Below, piece after piece: positions 56,761 through 64,000 of a stretch of 64,000 nt of DNA. Where the stretch lies: assembly GCA_010094045.1 (NCBI GenBank), contig ML986613.1, positions 248,001 through 312,000 on the forward strand, read 5' to 3'. Positions within the stretch are counted from its first letter, which is position 1; each line of letters opens with the position of its first letter. A model generated the notes under the pieces. That model worked only from the letters and a program-made list of their open reading frames with translations, did not search any database and was not told where the DNA came from. The DNA is from Lojkania enalia (lineage: Eukaryota > Ascomycota > Dothideomycetes > Pleosporales). The translations under genes were made by a program, and so were the position numbers.

Positions 56761-59491
56761 GAATGGAAGATCACAACGTAAATCATCAGCCCAGAAGCAC
56801 AGCACCATCCCTTCCCGTATATGCATCCTCCGGAATATCGAGTCTCTTAACGGGATTCTCAGCGGACCTTAGACATAGCGAGTGGGTAGATGCCATGAAA
56901 AGCAATTTCAATCTCCCGCCTCTTCCCTTTTCTTACCCGTTGCTGAAGGAATTGACTATTCTGCTCAAGCTCTTGATCGGCTTGGTGACTTCTGATTGCC
57001 ATCTCCCATCGTGGTAGTCGAACCCATCGATCAAACTAGAGATTGCGTCGTAAGTTTCGCGAAACTGGATAATGAGGCGAGATATTACGCGTACATGTGT
57101 ATGGTAGGAACAATTCTACATGTTGGATACGTCTTCAGGCGTCAGGAATGAGAGAATGGGGGCGCTGTTAGAACCTTAAATCCAGTCGATAGAGTATTGA
57201 GCTAGGAGCTGAACGGAGAGTGGTCTCGCCATGATTATAGCCCCGGCAAGTCCTTCGAAATGGCTCTCTGTATGCAGTCAACAATAACAGTACAAAACTA
57301 AAGTGTTTGGGGCTTGTCCTAATATATCCTGTAGAAGAGAGGTGAGTAATGGGAGTGATCAAATGTTCTACACTTCGGCATATCCTCGGATACAGAGGAC
57401 GCCAGACCCCGGGAAGCTCAGCCCACGATGGAATTCCTGGGTTTGGGCAACCCACCAGGCCGGTCCCGGGATTTCATAGGCTCTGAAATTCCGGAGTGTT
57501 GCATGACTATTACATCAGCCGGATAGCCGTTATGAGCAAGGTCCAAGTCGAGCAATTTCGATAACGATTTAGGAGTGTGGGAGAGTTGACTGGGTTCGCT
57601 AATCTTACAGTCTATTGAGTGGACCCTTAGTACTGGATTTCGAAGGGTAATGGCATAGGAAACATTATTTTACCTTTATCCCAATCTTCTTAACCTCTTA
57701 TTCTCATCCCTCAATCTAGTTTCTTTATCTATCCTTGCCCTATACCTCATAAACCAACATGACGTGAAAGATGAATTTGGAACTCTTCTCATACTGAGCA
57801 TTATTTAAGATGACATCCAGAGCGTTCGAAATGCTATTTATCACAGTAGCCTGATGTTTCCATGCTTGCATGTTCTGGATCAGATCGATTCTGATTACAT
57901 CACTATCCTAAGTCACGTCACGTACTCTAACGTTGGTTGTCGTGGCCTGCCAATGTAGATACTTTGTCGTTTCACATTCAAAAAGGTATTTGGAATGCTG
58001 AATGGGGTTTATATGCTGGTTCACTGATTAGACATAGCTGACTTGTTTTAGAAGGCTATCATCGATTGTGATAGGGATTTGGCGAGTCTACTGAGTACGA
58101 TTTCCTACTACCGTACGGGAGCAAGTTATCCGGTTGCAGGTTGTATCGGATACCGTCGCACGATATCAAATCACGCTGGATATTAGCGGGTATACCTTTT
58201 CTTATATACATAAATATGGCCTGCTGGCCATCCTCAAAAAACCAGTTCAGCTCCTCATCCCCCTCCCTGAGACAAGATTCGCCTCTCACCACAGATAATG
58301 TAATGTAAAATTTACTTTATAAACAGCATTAGCAGTGCATTTCCGCACTAAACTGGTACATGTCAAATCTAGCGTGAAGTATTGTCACGATGCCAGAGGG
58401 GAGAAGTGGCAGCCAAAAGTGGTGTGAATTGAGGGGTATCGAGGGTCTATATATAGGCAGGATGCAGCTGTCGTAATAGCCGAATATCTAACGTGACAAG
58501 TATTCCAAGCTTAGATACGTGCTAGAAATTTCGCTTACAAATTGCTATAGCAACACTTGTTCTATCTTACTACTTTGAAGAGACTACATTTGACTACACG
58601 CTAATCGCGTTAGATATTGGGATGAGTCTTTACGACAATTCTTGGCAACTAGTTCTCTATTGTAGGTTTAGAGATCTTCCTTCAATGTTCAAAATTTACA
58701 GTGCGATATGTATATTTCCTCAGGCTCTAAAGTTGTCTCAGAGAATCTTAAAAGTAACCACAGGTAATATCGTCGTTGAAGAGCCGATAATCTGAACGAA
58801 CGTCCGGCCAGCAAAGCTAGTTGAAAGAGCAATAGTTCAGTTTAATTATCTTGGATAATATAGATCATTCATACAATATATAGCATACGACACCTCCCAA
58901 CATTGGTTGCTTCTTTGTCTATGAATTCGTGCAAGTAGCATTCACCAATGAGTTCATAATCATCCCCATCGCTGATTATTCATCGCAGAACCATGGGCGT
59001 GAGATTATCATGAAGCAAGAAGACCTTGTCGCCCACCTACGGACCCTCCAGTGCTAGTTCTGACTATCCTCTGTCTGGCAATGCGACCCGAACGCTTAAA
59101 GAGTAGAAATTGCGTGTTATGTAAAGCGGGCCGGAGCATCTGAAGAGCTGTAGACAAGGGCAAACAGAGAAGGGCAGTGGAAATTTGGCGCGCAATCGAG
59201 TCAAATGATACCAGCAGTCTCGCCACCCAGCTCGCCAAATAAAAGGAGAGTCGCCAAAGGTTTAAATTACGCATATCTATCTCGCATGAGGGATCATTGT
59301 CCGTAATATGGACCTCATACAACAGGATATGGTATTGAGAAAAAATAGTGGAATATAGAGGTCCATTTGTGAAAGGTTGAGGAACACAGTAGCTTCAACC
59401 ACGGTCTACATCCTAATCCATTTGGAAGAAATGGAGTACATGCCCCCATGAGATGAATAGTATCTACTTCGGCCCGAAATAATTCTAGGTT
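56761..59491. other. AT-rich island, no recognised gene
   Basis: Scattered open frames of 75-105 codons (for example plus 56763-57017, minus 57168-57455, minus 58059-58292, minus 59008-59322). None matches a family I recognise or extends by splicing. The minus-strand frame at 59008-59322 could be an eroded C-terminal part of the neighbouring HET pseudogene, but I see no motif to prove it. Confidence 0.4.
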
Positions 59492-60575
59492 TTATCCATT
59501 ATGAGTAAATTGAAACTTGAGTTGCATGTAACCAAGCGAGAAGTTTCCTAATAGTAAGTATAATAGAACGGTCCGCCAATCGGGTATCTTGGAAGGCAGT
59601 GCCGAATCCATTGTGCCTGGTGCACTACCGATTATATTAAGAAGAATAAGTTGATGAGAAGAAGAGAGTATTTGCCGCATGGTATCACAAAATACTTGTG
59701 ATACTGATTTTTCATAGCCGACTTCAAAATCACCACCATCAACTAGCCCAAGTACATACACATTATCTTAGGGATCCGTGGCTCCTACACCACGGTGCAT
59801 GAGTAGAAACTTTTCCAGTGAAGAACCAGGTCCATTGTGCCTAGATTGTGTAAGCAGGAGTAGGTAGAGACCGTATGGGGTGGTATTGATGGATTTATTG
59901 ATGACATCCTTGACCTCTCGGTCAAGGTACGGCGAGGGAATATATAGTACAAGAGACTGCTTAGTCAAGGGCTGTTCAGCTGATCAGGCACGTGACCTGA
60001 GCTTACAGATTGGCTTAGGCATTGGTGCCGGTCAATTTCGATGTCAATGAAGTCCCTACCATTGCGCTGGATAACTTGGACTAACTCAAGAGTCGCGAGA
60101 AGGGTTGACCACTCTATTTCCTAGTTCTTTCTGACGATTCCTCGTGGATGGAGAATCCACAGAAATGTTGCTATTTTCCAATTCTGACACAATTTCCTCT
60201 TTTGCATTTAATAGGCGAGGAGTAAAGTCTTCAAGAATCTAACTATTGTCAGTCTTCACCTAGATATGCGAGTGCTCGGGTGGCATTTTGGTAAATATCC
60301 GATATCATTCGGACTTACCATTTCTTTCCATCTTAGTCTTGTTGACTAATAAAAAGAGCATCAGCCCAGAGTATCTTATTGCGGTCCTGCAAGCGTAGTC
60401 GTATATAGGCTAGGTAAAGAGATTCGCTAACCAGGGTTATAGAATCATCACAAACGACTAGCTGAGGATGGTTTTGTATTACCTTAGCAGTATGAAAAGA
60501 CCTCGTACGGCTCTGCATTTGGGCCCTCTAGAGAGACAATCCGCGTCTTGATCCGTACATAAATTTCTTCATTGA
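59492..60575 (-). pseudogene. HET-domain (heterokaryon incompatibility) pseudogene split by an LTR
   Basis: Down the minus strand, pieces of a HET domain appear in the right order with breaks: PNAEPYEVFSYC-stop-GNTK (family PYxALSYxWG), ITLVSESLYLAYIRLRLQ then ILWADALFISQQD (family WxDAxCINQxD), VRMISDIYQNATRALAYLGED (family MxxIYxxAxxVxxWLG), then a solo LTR at 59849-60007, then GATDP-stop-DNVYVLGLVDGG (family TDPRDKVYALLGL), GYEKSVSQVFCDTMRQIL, and LPSKIPDW (family LPSWxPDW). Stops TAA/TAG stand where Trp, Arg or Gln are expected, and there is a frameshift near 60470. HET proteins trigger cell death on fusion of unlike hyphae; this copy cannot be functional. Confidence 0.85.
59844..60012 (-). 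mobile_element. Solo LTR, copy 2, inside the HET pseudogene
   Basis: A 159-bp copy at 59849-60007, minus orientation, with ends TGTAAGC and GCTTACA and flanked by a perfect 5-bp duplication GATTG (59844-59848 and 60008-60012). It is similar over its whole length to copy 1 at 1214-1373 and keeps the 8-bp-stem hairpin (59908-59927). It interrupts the HET reading between the YLGED block and the TDPxDxVY block, so it inserted into that gene or its relic. Confidence 0.9.
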
Positions 60576-61192
60576 GATGCCTGCATCATTCTATTGGACA
60601 ATTTCGATGGGGCGAATGCTTCTCGCATCCAACTTGTTTGTGGACTTATAGGCGCAGTTGGAGTAGCCTGCGCTCTATAACCTCGTCCGTATACGCCGCG
60701 ATGGTCGTTCCGCATATTCGTTTCGTATATCAATTATACCGAAGGTGAAAACGCTAGTGACTATGCTGGCATCAGTGACAGAGGCAGCAATCCAGAAGTT
60801 AATCCACGGTTCGAGGTACAGCGAGACGAAATAGCTAATTAAAATGCTGTGAGAACGTGAACCGCAGCGACACGCTCGTAGTGGAGCATTTTCTAGCTCA
60901 CTCGAACAAGGTTAGGGTTACTAGGCTTATTATTGATAATGACTGAAGAAATGATCGTGCTTTGAAGATAGATGGAAGGTTACCCTTACTTTTAACGCGA
61001 GTTGCTACCTAGATGAAATGCGCCACATTTCTGGTCTTTCTATGTGAACTAGAATAGCTTCCACAGATTATGGAAATGAATACTTTTCGCCATTTAAGCC
61101 GGATAAAAACCATGTAACAAACCATAATTTTATACCATAAACTAAGAAGTATTTATATTTTTGATTGCAAAGTGCCGACAATTCTCAAAGCC
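60576..61192. other. Intergenic, AT-rich
   Basis: No gene recognised. May include eroded 5' sequence of the HET pseudogene. Confidence 0.4.
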
Positions 61193-61303
61193 TGTAAGCT
61201 CAGGTGACGTGCCTGATCAGGCTATGCAGCCCTTGACAAAGTAGTCTCATGTACTATGTATTTCTCTTCTGTATCTTAGGCTGAGAGGTCAGCAGATACA
61301 CTC
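61193..61303 (+). mobile_element. LTR remnant, copy 3, partial
   Basis: Begins TGTAAGCTCAGG like the other two copies and follows them through GTGCCTGATCAG, GCAGCCCTTGAC and a TACTATGTAT box, then becomes eroded. The hairpin arm is mutated and no GCTTACA end is found. It lies about 165 bp upstream of the PARG-type gene. Confidence 0.78.
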
Positions 61304-61467
61304 TTGCGCTCGGCTAATCTTTCCTAGCTAGCCCCACCGTCTCCCGTATGTCGTCAGCCTATCCATCATGGTTCCCCACTATTATCGCTGCTTCTCATCA
61401 TCAAGCATAACTCTACTCAGCCCATCCTCCCAATCCCATAACACTTCTCCCGCTATAAATTATCAAA

Positions 61468-62919
61468 ATGGGTCGAACAACCCTATCCCAAGGCCTGGCC
61501 CCACCCGCCTTTAGAAAAGACGCTCGCGCCAAACAAGCAAGGCAAATCATCAACAAACTCATCCCTGCAATCTTGGCCTCAAACGCAAGAGCCAGGAAAG
61601 GTTCGGAAGAAGGTGAATTGATTGTTGATCCACCACCAATCGGCTCATTAGCCACTAAAGAAACCGAGGGGAAAGAAAACGGTGGCGATGCCTACGTTAA
61701 GAGGAAGGGACACGGGCGACGGAAAGTTAAGGATGTAGATGAAAGTGGTACGAGAAAAGGAAATATTAAATGGGGCAAAGCAAAGGGGAAGAAGAGAATT
61801 GATTCTGTAGATGAAGATCTTGCAGCGCTCTCCATATCATCAAGCACAGCACCAGCAAGTCCAACAGATGCACCGCTAGAAAGAAAAATTCGCATCATCG
61901 TCACAGACACATTGACAGCAGCACATATGCTCACATTCCCTGCAAGATACTCTTTATCTGATAATGAAAGCCCTAAATCAAGTAACATGAAACAACCAAA
62001 CACTTTAATCCTGAACATGGCCTCTCCATTACGCCCCGGAGGCGGTGTCCTCACGGGCGCCACCTCGCAGGAAGAATTCCTCTGCGCCCGAACAACTCTC
62101 CTGCCCTCTCTCAAGGAGTCTTTCTACCGACTCCCGGAATATGGCGGCATATTCTCACCCAATGTATTGGTCTTTCGCAACTCTCTTCCTCTCTTTAACG
62201 CGAAAGGGGAGCTAGGTCGAGGCGATCGGTTCTGGGTGGACGTAGTGAGCGCGGGCATGCTTCGGTTTCCTGAACTGGAAGGAGATGAAGACGGAGAAAA
62301 GAGGTTGGGGGAGGTAGATAGGGCAGTAGTGGAGAAGAAGATGAGGGCCGTGCTGAGAATTGCGGGGATGAAGGGGGGTAGGAAAGTGGTACTGGGTGCG
62401 TGGGGGTGTGGTGCGTATGGGAATCCCGTCAAGGATATCGCGCATGCATGGCGAAGAGTTTTAGGTGGCCTGAGTGACAATTCAAAACAGGGAAAGGGTA
62501 GGGCTATTGGGAATGCCGAGTCTTGGAATGGTATCTCAGAAGTCGTGTTTGCAATCTCGAGTCGCAAAATGGCATCTGATTTTGCCGAGGCATTCGGCGG
62601 TAACATCACAGTTGAAGCAGGCTCAGATGCCGAAGATGGAGCAGAAGAGGAGGAAGAGGGCGACCAAGTGAATGAGGAATTGAGGAGGAAAATCCAAGAA
62701 ATAGAGGGTCAGCTAGCTCAGGTATGGAATCCGGATCTGAAATCGAGGATGGGATTCATATTAGAGGGATTAAGAGCACAGTTGAAACTTAGGGAAAGTG
62801 GGGCAGTTATCGACGACAACAGTGAAGAAGATGACGTTGACGGGGATGAAGAAAACAATAAGAGCGAAGCAGAGGAATCATCTGATAATGGCACTGAGGG
62901 TGTAGAGAGTGAGGACTAA
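61468..62919 (+). CDS. Microbial-type poly(ADP-ribose) glycohydrolase
   Basis: Intronless, 483 residues. The N-terminal helix (LAPPAFRKDARAKQARQII) and a disordered basic linker precede the macrodomain-like PARG fold. The PARG signature GGG-x6-8-QEE is present as G191-G-G ... Q201-E202-E203 (PGGGVLTGATSQEEFLCART), giving the catalytic Glu pair. Further blocks are FSPNVLVFRNSLP, WVDVVSAGML and VVLGAWGCGAYGNP, all typical of the TIGR02452/DUF2263 family. It should hydrolyse ADP-ribose polymers on proteins. The C-terminal 120 residues add a helix (EELRRKIQEIEGQLAQVW) and an acidic tail. An LTR remnant sits in its promoter region. Confidence 0.9.
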   Translation: MGRTTLSQGLAPPAFRKDARAKQARQIINKLIPAILASNARARKGSEEGELIVDPPPIGSLATKETEGKENGGDAYVKRKGHGRRKVKDVDESGTRKGNIKWGKAKGKKRIDSVDEDLAALSISSSTAPASPTDAPLERKIRIIVTDTLTAAHMLTFPARYSLSDNESPKSSNMKQPNTLILNMASPLRPGGGVLTGATSQEEFLCARTTLLPSLKESFYRLPEYGGIFSPNVLVFRNSLPLFNAKGELGRGDRFWVDVVSAGMLRFPELEGDEDGEKRLGEVDRAVVEKKMRAVLRIAGMKGGRKVVLGAWGCGAYGNPVKDIAHAWRRVLGGLSDNSKQGKGRAIGNAESWNGISEVVFAISSRKMASDFAEAFGGNITVEAGSDAEDGAEEEEEGDQVNEELRRKIQEIEGQLAQVWNPDLKSRMGFILEGLRAQLKLRESGAVIDDNSEEDDVDGDEENNKSEAEESSDNGTEGVESED

Positions 62920-63196
62920 GACAAGAAAGAGGCTAGAGCAACTAAAAAAAAGTGCTTTTGCTTAAACCGTTCAAGAGCATTGAAAGCAAAGAGTGGAGAT
63001 AGGGCTTAATCAAAATTAGGAGATGATAACGTTGAAAGCTTTGTAACTATTTCTTGTATTCTTTGTCTTATCTCGTTTTCAAGACTTATCCGGATTACCA
63101 CCCCTTCTGTTCCGAAATTAGGCCAGTTTTTGCCTGCATCTTTTTTTCTTTTTACATGGAATAGATAGTAATACTCATAATACCCAATGCAGCCCT
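62920..63196. other. Convergent 3' region PARG/CAND1
   Basis: 277 bp, T-rich, holding both 3' ends. Nothing else seen. Confidence 0.5.
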
Positions 63197-63985
63197 TTAG
63201 CGATCCCTATCCTTCAGCTCATCCTGAGCAGCCTTTAGCATTGGTTGGAAGTCTTTATTAATCCAGTCCCAATAATTGCCCCAGACCCTCATTTGTGGAT
63301 CATCATGTCCGCCACTCTCAGTGCCCAGCTTTTTATTGAGCAATACTGAAACCTTGAGGATACCCTTATTGCCCTCCTGCAGTTTCTCAAGCTCCTGCTT
63401 AACGGCACTTTCCTTTGGTTTAACAGACAAAACCGCACGAAAGTTCTCCGCAATTGGCTCGAGACGACCGTGAGTCTCCTCGGGTGCAAGTGCCATTAGT
63501 TTAGTTAGCATCAGGTTGCAGAGAATGCGGATGTCATGCTCATCACTGATACCAGCGACTATACGATCGAAGCAATCAGATAAATCGGTAGGAGAGAGTT
63601 TAGTAAATGCTGTTTCGAATAGCGCATAAAGAGTTTCGTAGGCGCTCTTTCGAATCTCAAGGCCATCATCCACTTTGTGCTTAAAAGGACCCATCTGTAC
63701 TTCTCGAACAAGCTCCGGCTTGATCACAGTCTCTTTCATCGCCATCGGCAAAAGTTGGTCCAATGCAGGAAGAATGATGTCGGGCTTATTATGCATCGCT
63801 GAATTGAATGTTGTGAGAGCTAAACGGCGGTTGTCAAGATCCGGCTCTTTGAGCATCTGTACTAACATCGGAATCACAATCGGCTTGAGAAACTCGTCAT
63901 ACGCCTCGTCGGTATCGGCTAGAGTATATCGGAGAGCAGAAATTACCATTCCACGGACACTTGCCTTACGGTCACCAAGGAATGA
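63197..63985 (-). CDS. CAND1: CAND1/TIP120 C-terminal part (continues beyond the window)
   Basis: The last exon, 63985-63197, is preceded by an acceptor (AATCAG at about 63991-63986) with a GCTAACA branch just upstream, so the gene continues to the right of the window. It encodes 262 residues of HEAT-repeat protein ending in the TIP120 domain: SFLGDRKASVRG, VISALRYTLADTDEAYDEFL, LDNRRLALTTFNSAMHNKP, and MGPFKHKVDDGLEIRKSAYE, the best-conserved motif. CAND1 binds unneddylated cullin-RBX1 and exchanges SCF substrate receptors. The end WGNYWDWINKDFQPM ... LKDRDR looks natural. Only the 3' end is visible, so overall integrity cannot be judged. Confidence 0.9.
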   Translation of the reverse strand, partial: SFLGDRKASVRGMVISALRYTLADTDEAYDEFLKPIVIPMLVQMLKEPDLDNRRLALTTFNSAMHNKPDIILPALDQLLPMAMKETVIKPELVREVQMGPFKHKVDDGLEIRKSAYETLYALFETAFTKLSPTDLSDCFDRIVAGISDEHDIRILCNLMLTKLMALAPEETHGRLEPIAENFRAVLSVKPKESAVKQELEKLQEGNKGILKVSVLLNKKLGTESGGHDDPQMRVWGNYWDWINKDFQPMLKAAQDELKDRDR

Positions 63986-64000
63986 CTGATTATGTTAGCT

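Overview
The window is nuclear DNA of a filamentous ascomycete (Pezizomycotina; a Leotiomycete-like plant-associated fungus is my best guess, not proven). Reasons: short 47-60 nt introns with GTAAGT/GTATGT donors, CTAAY branch points and YAG acceptors; fungal-only families (Zn2Cys6 regulator, HET domain, Mic10, Gep4, Urb2); and transposon and gene relics full of in-frame TAG/TAA stops, as repeat-induced point mutation (RIP) would leave. I see no tRNA, rRNA, CRISPR array or bacterial-type operon.

Layout. 1-5.3 kb: AT-rich, with a solo LTR, a bZIP regulator and a complete but dead Tc1/mariner element. 5.3-18.6 kb: Sec2-like protein, Tea4/Bud14-type SH3 polarity protein, Urb2 ribosome-assembly factor, and Mic10 divergent from it. 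18.6-27.3 kb: AT-rich island with a pectate-lyase relic, a GH95 alpha-L-fucosidase gene with a frameshift, and unrecognised gene remnants. 27.3-55.7 kb: dense conserved genes, often in divergent or convergent pairs: Zn2Cys6 regulator, single-pass membrane protein, methyltransferase, Irc6/AAGAB, Sm D3, Gep4, MPP-alpha, Dma1-type FHA-RING ligase, bestrophin, Pex11-like, SprT-like/BTB-like, Mpv17/PMP22, a Cys-containing unknown, and a vWA protein with an array of repeated micro-exons. 55.7-61.4 kb: second AT-rich island, with a HET-domain pseudogene split by a solo LTR and a third LTR remnant. 61.4-64 kb: microbial-type PARG, then the 3' end of CAND1, which runs off the right edge.

Themes. Several genes serve organelles: Mic10 (cristae junctions), Gep4 (cardiolipin), MPP-alpha (presequence cleavage), Pex11 and PMP22-like (peroxisome or related membranes). 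Others serve cell polarity and cell cycle (Tea4, Dma1, Sec2-like, CAND1). This is ordinary conserved gene order rather than a cluster for one pathway. The two AT-rich islands hold the transposons, broken plant-cell-wall enzymes and a broken heterokaryon-incompatibility gene, as in a two-speed fungal genome.

Most notable: (1) the vWA gene (52.85-55.71 kb), where successive 42-57 nt phase-0 exons each encode one GGYPGGPPQGY-like repeat, end in the same GGCTAT|GT junction, and are separated by introns two of which are plainly copies of each other; (2) a solo-LTR family with perfect 5-bp target duplications, one copy sitting inside the HET pseudogene; (3) a Tc1-like DD34E relic with readable terminal repeats.
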